Origin: Acidobacteriota bacterium
Lineage (GTDB): Bacteria; Acidobacteriota; Terriglobia; Terriglobales; Acidobacteriaceae
Assembly (NCBI GenBank): GCA_021818585.1
Contig: JAKATU010000010.1
Span: forward strand, 1 to 32,436
DNA length: 32,436 nucleotides
Reading direction: 5' to 3'
The position numbers and the translations under genes are program-made. The notes beneath the pieces were generated by a model that saw only the letters and a list, made by a program, of their open reading frames with translations, was not told the origin of the DNA and did no database searches. Positions 1 to 11,349 of the stretch are shown here, piece by piece (the stretch's first letter is position 1; each line of letters starts with the position of its first letter).

Positions 1-2
1 AG

Positions 3-251
3 AAGCGCTATGTCTGCGAAAGCAGCGAAGAGCGCGACTGCGAGATGTGTACCTTTGAATCTCATTGCCCCTCCGGGGAGTACGAAGTGAATTCTGTTGA
101 AACCGGGAACCAAATGACCACGATCTACGTAGAGCGTTGGGAGGTGGTCCGGCAGCTGATTTTTCAATCCTGTCCCCAGGTAGTCCGCGTCTACGCTGAC
201 GCTGTCGCTTCCAAAGGGCACAGGAGGAGTCATCTATTGCGATGCAATTGA
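3..251 (+). CDS. Possible C-terminal fragment of an unknown protein cut by the window edge
   Basis: One frame is open from the left edge to a TGA at 249-251 and has no certain start inside the window; ATG at 45 is the first internal candidate. The visible 82 residues carry a tight cysteine cluster near the edge (Cys-x7-Cys-x2-Cys-x5-Cys, ending in HCPSG), followed by a stretch with IYVERWEVV. The spacing could suit a metal-binding knuckle, but I recognise no family. No ribosome-binding site is visible before the internal ATG, so it is more likely the tail of a longer gene or chance open frame than a small complete gene. Confidence 0.3.
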   Translation, partial: KRYVCESSEERDCEMCTFESHCPSGEYEVNSVETGNQMTTIYVERWEVVRQLIFQSCPQVVRVYADAVASKGHRRSHLLRCN

Positions 252-806
252 AGAGCCAAAACGAACAGACAAGAGGGCGACTGGTTTGGAGACGACGCCT
301 AAAGGCAGGATGGGTTCGGCGTGAGGTTGTTAAGTGATTGTTAAAGAGTGATTTGACGGCCACCGAGAAATTGCTTGGAGTGTTGAATGCCTTACTCTCG
401 CGAGCCGAACAAGGTCACTATAGTGCGAACGATCCCGATTACTAAAGGACACTCCTTACAAAAGTTTGTATCGTGAGGGGGCGGCTGAATATGAAATTCA
501 ATAGACGCTGCTGTTAACGACTGAAGAACGAGGGGAAGAAAAGGGGAATTGCTTTTTATTGGTTTGACCTGCTAGATTGCAAGGTTAGTTTTTGAAGGCA
601 ACTGCCTGGACGTGAAAAGAGTGTAGGCCACCTCAAGGGGTGGCCTTTTTCAGTGTGAGTGAGGCTATGTGTTTCTGGTCTTGAGCGCGCAAGTGTAAGA
701 AACAGGGTTTTATGGAGAGAGATTGTTGAAACAAGGCTGGAGGTGAAGGTGCGGATGAGGCAATGTAAGCCGGAAATGACTCATTTGCTTTGATCCGTCC
801 CGGTTT
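252..806. other. Gene-free stretch before rlmH
   Basis: About 550 bases without a convincing reading frame on either strand, with visibly lower GC than the genes that follow. It contains the hairpin terminator at 625-650. The terminator has no recognisable gene immediately before it, so an unannotated short transcript ending there is possible. I checked by eye for tRNA, tmRNA and RNase P signatures and saw none. Confidence 0.5.
625..650 (+). terminator. Strong intrinsic terminator without an obvious gene in front
   Basis: Perfect 8-bp stem AGGCCACC (625-632) and GGTGGCCT (639-646) with a six-base loop, followed directly by a run of T (646-650). It is oriented for plus-strand transcription. 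The nearest upstream frame ends at 251, so the transcript it terminates is unknown. Confidence 0.75.
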
Positions 807-857
807 GTGGCCTTTCAGGGCAGGTGGAAGGCGAGATGCACCCGAGGTGGACGTACT

Positions 858-887
858 CCAACTATTGTTCATTTCGTCAATAGTTGG
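858..887. repeat. Perfect 10-bp inverted repeat upstream of rlmH
   Basis: CCAACTATTG (858-867) is followed after ten bases by its exact reverse complement CAATAGTTGG (878-887). There is no T-run after it, so it does not look like a terminator. It sits about 155 bases before the proposed rlmH start and could be an operator for a dimeric regulator or a leader hairpin. The role is inferred only from symmetry and position. Confidence 0.55.
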
Positions 888-1040
888 CGAGGTTATTTGC
901 AGTGGGATCATCTTGAGCGCTTACCGCAAATTGTGAGGGTTGAGCCATTGTGCGGGTCGGATGCGGACAGGGATGTTGATATTGTTGCATCTCAAGTAAC
1001 AGAGGATTGGGACGGATTTGAGGCTGATGAGGATGGCGCT

Positions 1041-1487
1041 GTGAGAGTGGTTTTGGCTTCCGTGGGAAATCGGGCTCGGCGAGATGCGTTTGATACGCTG
1101 GCGGACCTTTACCTGGGCAGGACGCATGGATATTGCGATGTGGAGGTGCAGGTTCACCGGACGGAAGAGAGCCTGCTGGAGTGGGCGGAGCGACTACGGG
1201 GACGGACCGCTCCGGTTGTGGCGCTGCTGGACGGACGGGGAAAGCCGTTCACGTCAGAAGACTGGGCGGGATGGATTGGTCAGCAAAGGGATGCTGGGCA
1301 GCAGTGGGTGGTGGTGGCGGTGGGTCCCGCGGACGGGTGGAGCGAGGCGGCGCGGAAGCGTGCGAATGTGCTTGTGTCACTGGGTCCGGTGACTTTGCCT
1401 CATGAACTGGCGCGGGTGGTGGCGAGCGAGCAAATCTACCGGGCATTTACAATCCTTGCTGGGCACCCGTACCACTCCGGGCATTGA
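1041..1487 (+). CDS. rlmH: 23S rRNA (pseudouridine1915-N3)-methyltransferase RlmH
   Basis: RlmH is a SPOUT-class enzyme that methylates N3 of pseudouridine 1915 in helix 69 of 23S rRNA, using S-adenosylmethionine, on the assembled ribosome. The frame is open from 807, but the family match begins with VRVVLASVGN. I therefore place the start at GTG 1041, which has GAGG at 1029-1032 eight bases upstream and gives 148 residues, close to the usual ~155. The diagnostic C-terminal part is present: LPHELARVVASEQIYRAF followed by AGHPYHSGH, the knot region that binds the cofactor in this family. The usual upstream partner rsfS is not seen. The stop is seven bases before the cobO start, suggesting co-transcription with cobO and accD. 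Confidence 0.9.
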   Translation: MRVVLASVGNRARRDAFDTLADLYLGRTHGYCDVEVQVHRTEESLLEWAERLRGRTAPVVALLDGRGKPFTSEDWAGWIGQQRDAGQQWVVVAVGPADGWSEAARKRANVLVSLGPVTLPHELARVVASEQIYRAFTILAGHPYHSGH

Positions 1488-1494
1488 AAGGTTT

Positions 1495-2058
1495 ATGAGC
1501 GAATCCGTAAAAGACAGCGCGCCGCAGGAGTCCCGCAAGGGGCTGATTCTGATTAACACGGGCCCGGGCAAGGGCAAGACGACGGCTGCGATGGGGACGG
1601 CGCTACGGGCGGTGGGCAACGGAATGCGGGTGCTGATGCTGCAGTTCCTGAAAGGCTCATGGCACTACGGGGAGCTGGACGCGGTGGAAGCGTTTGGCGG
1701 GCAGTGGGTAATGAAGCAGATGGGCCGCGGATTTGTGAAGATCGGCGGCGCGGAGACGGACCCGGAAGACATTCGCATGGTGGAAGAGGCGTGGGACGAG
1801 GCGCGGACAGCGATTTTGTCGGGCGAATGGGACATGGTGGTTCTGGACGAGATTAACTATGCGATCAGTTATGGAATGCTGGATCCGGCCAAGGTGGTAG
1901 AGGCGCTGAAGGCGCGGCCAGAGATGGTGCACGTGATTCTGACGGGGCGGAATGCGCATCCGTCGCTGGTAGAGATTGCAGATACGGTGACCGAGATGCG
2001 GCAGGTGAAGCATGCTTATGAAAAGGGCGTGCTGGCGCAGCGGGGCATCGAATACTAA
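1495..2058 (+). CDS. cobO: Cob(I)alamin adenosyltransferase, CobO/BtuR type
   Basis: Cytoplasmic enzyme that transfers the 5'-deoxyadenosyl group of ATP to cob(I)alamin or cobinamide, giving adenosylcobalamin. The frame could start at ATG 1402, but that lies inside rlmH. ATG 1495, with GAAAGG just upstream (1485-1490), gives 187 residues, typical of the family. A P-loop GPGKGKTT lies at residues 23-30 and the Walker-B-like VVLDEINYA around 115-123. The C-terminal portion contains LTGRNAHPSLVEIAD and the conserved KHAYEKGV(L)AQRGIEY ending. It sits between rlmH and accD with no other cobalamin gene nearby, so it probably serves corrinoid salvage or a corrinoid pathway encoded elsewhere. I am confident of the family. 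Confidence 0.93.
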   Translation: MSESVKDSAPQESRKGLILINTGPGKGKTTAAMGTALRAVGNGMRVLMLQFLKGSWHYGELDAVEAFGGQWVMKQMGRGFVKIGGAETDPEDIRMVEEAWDEARTAILSGEWDMVVLDEINYAISYGMLDPAKVVEALKARPEMVHVILTGRNAHPSLVEIADTVTEMRQVKHAYEKGVLAQRGIEY

Positions 2059-2138
2059 GCTGGAAGCTTACGGCCCGGGAGCTGAGATTTGCTGGGCGAG
2101 CCGCTGAGTGTGAGCGGCGGAAGCAGAAAGGATGACAG

Positions 2139-2981
2139 ATGTCCTGGTTTCGCCGGGAAGAAAACGTAATTGAAGGCGCGGGCGAAGGCCGTGTGCGCAC
2201 GGAAGGACTGTGGACAAAGTGCGGGGACTGCGGCCAGGTGATCTGGAAGGCAGAACTGGACTCGAACCTGCAGGTTTGCCCGAAGTGCGGATTCCACTTC
2301 AAGCTGGGGGCGCTGGCGCGGATTGAGTCGTTGCTGGAGGCGGGGTATGAGCTGGTGGATGGGAATCTGCAGTCAACTGATCCGCTGCAGTTTGTAGACC
2401 TGAAGCCTTATGCCGGCCGATTGAAGAAGGCGCAGGCGGATACCGGGCTGAAGGACGCGATCGCCAGCGCGGTGGGCGTGATGGGCGAGCATCGCGTGGT
2501 GGTGAGCGCGATGGAGTTTGGGTTTATCGGCGGGAGCATGGGCGCGGTGGTGGGCGAGACGATTGCGCGGGCGGTGGATCGAGCCTGCGATACAAAGCGG
2601 CCTCTGATTGTGATTTCTGCCTCGGGCGGAGCGCGGATGATGGAAGGGATTGTGAGCCTGATGCAGATGGCGAAGATCTCCGCGGCGCTGGCGAGGCTGG
2701 ATGAGGCGCGCGTACCTTATATTTCCGTGATGACGGACCCGACGGCGGGTGGAGTGACGGCGAGCTTTGCGATGCTTGGGGATTTGAATATTGCCGAGCC
2801 GGGCGCGCTGATTGGCTTTGCGGGACCGAGAGTGATCGAGCAGACGATTCGGCAGAAGCTGCCGGAAGGTTTCCAGAGGCCGGAGTTTTTGAAGGAGCAT
2901 GGGTTTCTGGATGCTGTGGTTCCGCGCAAGGAACTGAAGCGTTATTTGATTCGCGCGCTGGATTTTATGCAGGTGCGATAA
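2139..2981 (+). CDS. accD: Acetyl-CoA carboxylase carboxyltransferase subunit beta
   Basis: Beta subunit of the carboxyltransferase that, with AccA, moves the carboxyl group from biotin-BCCP to acetyl-CoA, making malonyl-CoA for fatty acid synthesis in the cytoplasm. The protein has 280 residues, normal for the family. An N-terminal zinc ribbon is formed by Cys28, Cys31, Cys47 and Cys50 (CGDC...CPKC). The crotonase-like core follows, with SASGGARMMEGIVSLMQM and the DPTAGGVTASFAMLGD segment, then GPRVIEQT. Start ATG 2139 is preceded by AAGGA at 2128-2132. The 80-bp gap after cobO holds a small hairpin (2101-2117) but no terminator, so the operon may continue from rlmH. folC, a frequent neighbour, is absent: the 261 bases downstream to the convergent phosphatase gene show no gene. 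Confidence 0.97.
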   Translation: MSWFRREENVIEGAGEGRVRTEGLWTKCGDCGQVIWKAELDSNLQVCPKCGFHFKLGALARIESLLEAGYELVDGNLQSTDPLQFVDLKPYAGRLKKAQADTGLKDAIASAVGVMGEHRVVVSAMEFGFIGGSMGAVVGETIARAVDRACDTKRPLIVISASGGARMMEGIVSLMQMAKISAALARLDEARVPYISVMTDPTAGGVTASFAMLGDLNIAEPGALIGFAGPRVIEQTIRQKLPEGFQRPEFLKEHGFLDAVVPRKELKRYLIRALDFMQVR

Positions 2982-3242
2982 GCGTTCGTGATGGATTTGA
3001 TGGAGCCGTGTGTCCAGTCGCGATTCACGCGGATGCGGGTCGTACAGGATTCCGGATCGACTACTCGCTCCCATTCAGCCTTAAAGGCTTTTCCGTGCTC
3101 GACGGCCCTGTCGATACGCTTTCACGAATCCACGAATAAACGCTTTTGCATTTCGCATGATAGCTCTTACCTGATTTCAGGGGATAAATACCGGATCACC
3201 TTTGATGCAGAGCCTTTGAGAGATGGTTTCGAGGGTGAAGAA

Positions 3243-4685
3243 TCAAGCGGGAGTCAGGGTGAGGGTGAGGACGGTGATGTCGTCTTCCTGGCCGAAGGAT
3301 TGGGCTATTTTTGCGATGGCTTCGGCGGACTGGGTGGAGATGACGCGGGTTCGGTCGAAGCCGTAGAGTTCTCCGGAGGAGTTGCGGGCTTCGAGGACGC
3401 CGTCGGAGAGGATCGTGAGCTGATCGCTGGGGGCGAGCCGGAAGCTGGACTCCGCGTATTCGATGTCTTCGACGATTCCCAGCGGAAGGCCGGACTCGAT
3501 GGCGAGTTCCTGGCCGTTGAGGTAGGGCGAAAGATGGCCGGCGTTGGCGGCCAGAGCGTTTCCGCCAGGGTCGATCCGGAGGACACAGCAGGTGGCGAGA
3601 CCGCCATGCAGCCGGCCTGCGAGAGCCTGGTTAAGGGCGCGCAGCAACTGTGCCGGCGGAGCCGGGGGCAGCGCCTGCAGGACGCCAAGGATGGTGGCGA
3701 CGGTCATGGCGGCGCGGAGTCCTTTTCCGCTGACGTCGCCGACGATGACGAGCAGGCCACCGCCGGGAGCGGGCAATAGCTGGAAGAAGTCGCCGCCGAC
3801 CTCACCGGCGGGCTGATAAGCGGATTCCATGCGGAGTCCCGGAATTGCGGGCGGCTGGACGCCCAGCATCATCTGCTGCATGGCGCGGCCCGCTTCCAGT
3901 TCTCCTGCGAGACGCTCCTTTTCTCTCTGGTCCTCCATGAGCTGTCGAACGAAGATAGCGATGGCAATCGAGCTGAAGATCACCAAGCCGATCGGGGCGA
4001 CGTTCCATCTCCATCCTCCAATATGCAGCCCGAGAGGGATGATGCGTCGCACGGCGGGATCGAGTGGCGCGCGGAAGAACCATACGAAGGTGAGCGCGGC
4101 GGCGATGAGCCGTTTGCGGGCATCGCCGCGGATTAACGCAATCGGCAGGAGGGCCAGAACGAGCAGCTCACTGATGTCGGTCGTAATGCGGCCCACCAGG
4201 AGCAACCAAGGTGACCATGCGAGCAGCAGCGCGATGGCGACAGCAATGCGGTTGAGCCATATCCATGCGCCTTTGCGTATGCCGAGCACATCTGCGCACA
4301 TTTCCGGCAGCAGCAGGGAGGTAAGGATGATCGGGATGGTTTGCCAACGCAGGGAAGCGTTGATGTAGAGGGCCAGGAAGGCCGAGGCAACAGCGAGGAG
4401 ATAGAGGCCGAGACTGCGAAATGCGGTGAAGATGCGGGCATTCCACCAGAGGGTAAGGCAGGCCATAGCCATGAAGGTAAGCAGGACAGCGTAGACCAGA
4501 CTGCCGGTTGCATCGACCCGCTGTGTGAGTTGGGTGACCTGCTGTTGCAGGCTGTGCAGGGACGGGGTTGCGGAAGCGGATTGAGCGTATGCAGAGGGAA
4601 GGGAAAGCAGGCAGAAGAGGATGATGGAGATGGCGGAGCCAATTCGAAAGTTATGCCACCTGGCCGCAGTCAACGCTGTGTTCAC
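3243..4685 (-). CDS. Membrane SpoIIE-family (PP2C-like) serine phosphatase
   Basis: Predicted membrane-anchored phosphatase of the SpoIIE/RsbU class, whose members dephosphorylate STAS-domain anti-anti-sigma proteins. The 480 residues begin with a hydrophobic signal segment ending near SAYAQ, then a short extracytoplasmic stretch with heptad-like LHSLQQQVTQLTQRV. About seven membrane helices follow to residue ~250 and a linker helix EKERLAGELEAGRAMQQMM leads to the phosphatase domain (~265-478). Metal-ligand motifs are visible: GEVGGDFFQL, VGDVSGKGL, ANAGHLSPY, LSDGVLEARN and FGQEDDITVLTL. The start is ambiguous: GTG 4685 overlaps the best ribosome-binding sequence AGGAG, while TTG 4673 lies 11 bases after it. 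It is transcribed toward accD and lacks the GDNPAW-type sensor domain of the other two phosphatases in the window. The substrate is not shown by the sequence. Confidence 0.9.
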   Translation of the reverse strand: MNTALTAARWHNFRIGSAISIILFCLLSLPSAYAQSASATPSLHSLQQQVTQLTQRVDATGSLVYAVLLTFMAMACLTLWWNARIFTAFRSLGLYLLAVASAFLALYINASLRWQTIPIILTSLLLPEMCADVLGIRKGAWIWLNRIAVAIALLLAWSPWLLLVGRITTDISELLVLALLPIALIRGDARKRLIAAALTFVWFFRAPLDPAVRRIIPLGLHIGGWRWNVAPIGLVIFSSIAIAIFVRQLMEDQREKERLAGELEAGRAMQQMMLGVQPPAIPGLRMESAYQPAGEVGGDFFQLLPAPGGGLLVIVGDVSGKGLRAAMTVATILGVLQALPPAPPAQLLRALNQALAGRLHGGLATCCVLRIDPGGNALAANAGHLSPYLNGQELAIESGLPLGIVEDIEYAESSFRLAPSDQLTILSDGVLEARNSSGELYGFDRTRVISTQSAEAIAKIAQSFGQEDDITVLTLTLTPA

Positions 4686-4826
4686 TCCTGAGAAGGGTAG
4701 ACGGATGGTACAGCGGAGGAATGGAGAATCTCAACAGGAAAGACCGGCGGGAACCTGAATTGGGTTTACAGCTTGAAGTTCACGGTGGAGGGTTGACCAA
4801 GGATGGCAGGTGAGGATGCGTCTTTG

Positions 4827-4861
4827 CAGCAGGCAGCGCCGTGGATGGACGCTGCCTGCTG
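4827..4861 (-). other. Long GC-rich hairpin downstream of the Tricorn-like gene
   Basis: CAGCAGGCAGCG (4827-4838) pairs perfectly with CGCTGCCTGCTG (4850-4861) across an 11-base loop. It lies 32 bases past the stop of the minus-strand Tricorn-like gene. There is no T-run in either direction, so it could be a weak terminator or a 3'-end stabilising hairpin; the function is inferred from position. Confidence 0.5.
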
Positions 4862-4892
4862 GTTGAGAGGTTATGGGTGCGATGCGGATGAC

Positions 4893-8216
<3,324 letters not shown>

Positions 8217-8407
8217 GGAAACTCCATTAGAGTGCAATTTGCCGTTCTATTGCCTGAGCTTGCAGGCTGCGGTGATCGTGCTTCAGGCCGCAGGTCCATC
8301 CGGTCACGCGACGAACAGAGGTGATGGATGAGTGAACCCATAACCCTACATTGCGCAGAGGCGGCGAGCAAGTAGGGGGAAACTCTCGGGGTCAATGGGG
8401 TGGAGGA

Positions 8408-10291
8408 CTATGCGGGAGCGTAACGTAGGGTGAGGACGGTGATGTCGTCTTCCTGGCCGAAGGATTGAGCGGTTTCGGCGATTTGCTGGGCGGTTTGGGT
8501 GCTGATTTCGCGGGTTCTTTCGAAGCCGTAGAGTTCGCCCTGGGGGTTACGGGCTTCGATGACTCCGTCGGAGAGGAAGGTGAGCTGGTCGCCGGGGTGA
8601 AGTTGGACGGCGGTCTCAGAGTATTCCTCAGCTTCAGTAATGCCGAGGGGCAGGCCGGATTCGAGGGGAATTTCTTCCCGGTTGCGATAGGGCTGTAGGT
8701 GGCCAGCATTTGCCACTGTTAGAGTTCCATTTGGGGAGATGTGGGCGCAGAGGCAGGTGATGAAGCCTCCGTCGGAGGACTGGGCAAGTTGCGTGTTGAG
8801 CCGGGTAAGGATGCAAGCGGGTGAAAGTATTTCCTGAGCCAGAGAACGGAGAGCGCCGAGAGCGATGGTTCCAGTCATGGCGGCTTTAAGGCCTTTGCCG
8901 CTGACGTCGCCAATGACGAGGAGGCTTGCGCCGCCGGGGAGGGGAAAGATCTGGTAGAAGTCGCCACCAACCTCAGTGGCCGGAAGATAGGTGGCATTCA
9001 GAATGAGGCCTGGCACGGTGGGCAGATTTGCGGGGACGAGCCGCTGCTGGACTTCGCGGGCGGCAGCAATTTCGCCACGGAGGCGATTGGCATGACGCCA
9101 TGCGGCCAGAGCGCTTTTGATGAGCAGGGCGGAGACGCCAAATCCTGCAAGGAAAAAGCCCAGGTAAAAGAGCGAGATATTGAAGAATTTCAGTGTGAAT
9201 CCCAAGCGGCTGGTGGCCGAACTGAGGGGTATGAGGGCCATTCCGAGTGCGATGGCACGGTTGGGGCCGAAGATGAGGTAGCGAAAGTCGATAAGGAAAG
9301 TCGCAAGGTTAAAACAGGCGAGAGCAGCCATACCAAGCGGGATCGACCAGGCGACGACCGCACCCTGCCAGGGAGAGACGACCTGAAGGTTACTGATGAG
9401 AATGGCGGCGTTGAAGATGATCCAGGCCAAGTGAAGAGAGCCTCTAAGCCAGCGAGATCGCAATTGAAACGCGGTTCGCAGAAATTCAACAGTGACCAAC
9501 ATGGTCGCTGCATTGGTGAGCGCTTGCACCATGCTGTACAGCCAGGCGGGGATCGGACGTGAAAGCACCAGATACAAGAAATCCGGCAGAACGGAGAACG
9601 AAAATGTAATGAGGAGCAGCGAGAACCATAAGAGTTCCTGTCGGCCGGAACTGCGCCAGATAATTAAGAGCGGTATGCCAATGAGCGCCATGAGGGCACT
9701 CAGCGACAGGAGCGGTACCATGCGGAGGATCGAGTCCAGACGATGGACCCGCTGATCCAAGAGCAGGAGTGGAACTGCACCGAGGCGGATGTTGAAGTGA
9801 TCGGTACCAGCGATATCTCTGGAAATTGTGGTGTACCAGATGCGAATGGCGACCGTGGCAACATGGCCAGATGCCAGCTGAGCGGGAATGGGAAGAACGC
9901 GGGAGGCAGAATTGAAGACGGGTGCGGGCCGAGGTGGAAAGTGCCCGAGCCGGTCAATGAGTTTGCCTTGAAAGTAGACCTGCTCGGAGGTAAGCCAGGA
10001 GTTACCCTCTGAGAGGCTGAGCGCCAGAGGAGTATTGGATGCCATTGGAAGTGGGATTTTGATTCGTAACCAGACAAAGCCGCTGGACGAAACGGGAGGA
10101 ACGGGCCAGTAGCTTTGCGTAGCGACGGGCCAGTTGCTGTCGTTGAAGGTGGGCGCGGCCCAGGCGGGGTTGTCGCCGAAGTGGTAGCGGATGACGGGTT
10201 GGGGCAGAGCAATCGCGGCTGCCGGCGACTGGGCACGGGCGGGGATAAGAAGTCCGAACAGAACCAGAAGCAGGCACAGCCTTGGCGGCAA
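8408..10291 (-). CDS. 7TM sensor SpoIIE-family phosphatase with N-terminal jelly-roll-like domain
   Basis: Predicted transmembrane receptor phosphatase of 627 residues. The start codon is TTG 10291, supported by a full AGGAGG six bases upstream (10298-10303). It has a signal peptide (~1-20), then an extracytoplasmic sugar-binding-like beta domain with GDNPAWAAPTFNDSNW and FVWLRIKIPLP (~30-175). Seven hydrophobic helices (~185-400) follow, an architecture like 7TMR-DISM proteins, then a helix EIAAAREVQQRLVPANLP and a phosphatase domain with TEVGGDFYQI, IGDVSGKGLK, ANAGHLQPY, LSDGVIEARN and FGQEDDITVLTL. It probably senses an external ligand and dephosphorylates a STAS-type protein. It shares an exact 41-bp stretch of its 3' end with the phosphatase gene at 3243. 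A 190-bp gap separates its stop from the Tricorn-like gene, so co-transcription is possible but not evident. Confidence 0.9.
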   Translation of the reverse strand: MPPRLCLLLVLFGLLIPARAQSPAAAIALPQPVIRYHFGDNPAWAAPTFNDSNWPVATQSYWPVPPVSSSGFVWLRIKIPLPMASNTPLALSLSEGNSWLTSEQVYFQGKLIDRLGHFPPRPAPVFNSASRVLPIPAQLASGHVATVAIRIWYTTISRDIAGTDHFNIRLGAVPLLLLDQRVHRLDSILRMVPLLSLSALMALIGIPLLIIWRSSGRQELLWFSLLLITFSFSVLPDFLYLVLSRPIPAWLYSMVQALTNAATMLVTVEFLRTAFQLRSRWLRGSLHLAWIIFNAAILISNLQVVSPWQGAVVAWSIPLGMAALACFNLATFLIDFRYLIFGPNRAIALGMALIPLSSATSRLGFTLKFFNISLFYLGFFLAGFGVSALLIKSALAAWRHANRLRGEIAAAREVQQRLVPANLPTVPGLILNATYLPATEVGGDFYQIFPLPGGASLLVIGDVSGKGLKAAMTGTIALGALRSLAQEILSPACILTRLNTQLAQSSDGGFITCLCAHISPNGTLTVANAGHLQPYRNREEIPLESGLPLGITEAEEYSETAVQLHPGDQLTFLSDGVIEARNPQGELYGFERTREISTQTAQQIAETAQSFGQEDDITVLTLRYAPA

Positions 10292-10445
10292 ACAACACCT
10301 CCTGACAACTCGCGCGAAATGGATACGGCGACGGTGATTACGGGACCGGGAGGAACGTCTGCGCCGGGTCAGAGGAAGGGTAACAGTTCCATTGTGGGAG
10401 GCTGAAGACTTTTGTGACGGGAGTTGAGCGGGGATTGGTGGAGTA

Positions 10446-10476
10446 AAGAAAGACCCCTCGCGGGGAGGGGTCTTTT
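10446..10476. terminator. Intrinsic terminator of the His/Gly-rich protein gene
   Basis: AAGACCCCTC (10450-10459) pairs with GAGGGGTCTT (10465-10474) across a five-base loop, with T-rich tails on both sides. Read on the minus strand it lies about 35 bases after the stop of the 10511-11065 gene and is followed by TTTCTTT. It could also work on the plus strand. Confidence 0.8.
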
Positions 10477-10510
10477 GTGTTGATGAATAGCGGCGACCGG
10501 TCAGGTGGGA

Positions 10511-11065
10511 TTAGTGGCCGTGGCCGTGGCCATTTCCATGGTCGCCGTGGTTTCCGTGATTGCCGTGATTGCCGCGATCATGGCCGTAGGCGTGTCCGTT
10601 CCCGTGGCCGTGGTCTTCGTGGCCGCGGCCGTGCCAGCCCTGGCTGCGGGGATTGTGTCCGTGCCAGCCGTTGTCGTGTCCGTTCCAGCGATTGCCGCGG
10701 CCGTCATATTCGTAGTTGCCGCGGAAGCGTGCGTCTGGATGCCAGCGGTCGCGTTCACCACGGCGGGGGAATGGACCGTGGTAGCCGAAGCGCGGATCGT
10801 AGTAGCGATCCACGTAGCCGTGGAAGTCGCGCGGGCCGCGGAACCAGGGGCCAGCCCCAATGAAGATTCCGTTGGGGAACCATGCTGGGCCATAGTAGCC
10901 GTAGGGGGCGCAGCGATAGGGTCGGTAGGGGAAATATCCGTAGGGGCAAACCGGCTGCGGACCGATGTTGACCGAGAGGGAGAACTGCGCGGCCTGGGAG
11001 GGCGGTGCAGCCGCAAAAGCCACGGCTGCGAAGAGGGTGATCACGAGTAATTTGATTCGTTGCAT
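10511..11065 (-). CDS. Secreted His/Gly-rich protein of unknown function
   Basis: 184 residues with a clear signal peptide (~1-26, ending SQAA). The start ATG 11065 is preceded by AAGGA six bases away. The middle is rich in Tyr, Pro, Gly and Arg (PYGYFPYRPYRCAPYGYYGP), and the last ~60 residues are dominated by His, Gly, Asn and Asp with GNHGNHGDHGNGHGHGH at the end. No catalytic motif is visible. The His tail suggests binding of divalent metal ions, but that is inference from composition only. It resembles in style the small YXWGXW-type or glycine-rich envelope proteins of soil bacteria. It has its own terminator, and an ArsB-family permease gene lies upstream on the same strand. Because of the low complexity it could equally be a structural envelope protein. 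Confidence 0.8.
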   Translation of the reverse strand: MQRIKLLVITLFAAVAFAAAPPSQAAQFSLSVNIGPQPVCPYGYFPYRPYRCAPYGYYGPAWFPNGIFIGAGPWFRGPRDFHGYVDRYYDPRFGYHGPFPRRGERDRWHPDARFRGNYEYDGRGNRWNGHDNGWHGHNPRSQGWHGRGHEDHGHGNGHAYGHDRGNHGNHGNHGDHGNGHGHGH

Positions 11066-11109
11066 GTTTGATCCTTTCCTTGGGACCCGGCATGATCATA
11101 CGGCTTCCG

Positions 11110-11156
11110 ACGCCCCCTGACGAGTTGCTGAAGAGTTACCTCCCCTGACGGGGCGT
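11110..11156. repeat. Inverted and direct repeats upstream of the His/Gly-rich gene
   Basis: ACGCCCC (11110-11116) and GGGGCGT (11150-11156) form an inverted repeat. CCCCTGACG occurs twice in the same orientation (11114-11122 and 11142-11150). They lie 45-90 bases before the start of the minus-strand gene at 11065, a plausible operator or leader position. The rest of 11066-11349 shows no gene. Confidence 0.4.
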
Positions 11157-11349
11157 ATTGGCTTCAGCGGTGATGCAACTTCTGGAATACACCTATTGGA
11201 TGGCTAATGTGGCGGGGTTGTTGGGATTCTGGAGCGAGAATCTTTGAAAAATGAAGATTTTGAAAGGTTTGCGGCTGTTGACAGGGTAAGAAGTTCCGGG
11301 TGGCGGGCGAGATCACTCACAAGTCGGGAAAGAACGACACAGGTAGCAA

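Noticed and set aside
807..1040. 78-residue N-terminal extension of RlmH, or an rsfS gene
   Set aside because: RlmH proteins begin at the equivalent of GTG 1041, where a ribosome-binding site is present; the extension has no resemblance to RsfS and contains the inverted repeat.
2988..3779. 263-codon plus-strand frame after accD
   Set aside because: It is mostly antisense to the phosphatase domain at 3243-4685, whose motifs are clear, and has no family features of its own.
10505..11050. 181-codon alanine/valine-rich plus-strand frame
   Set aside because: It is the shadow of the His/Gly-rich gene on the minus strand, which has a signal peptide, ribosome-binding site and terminator.
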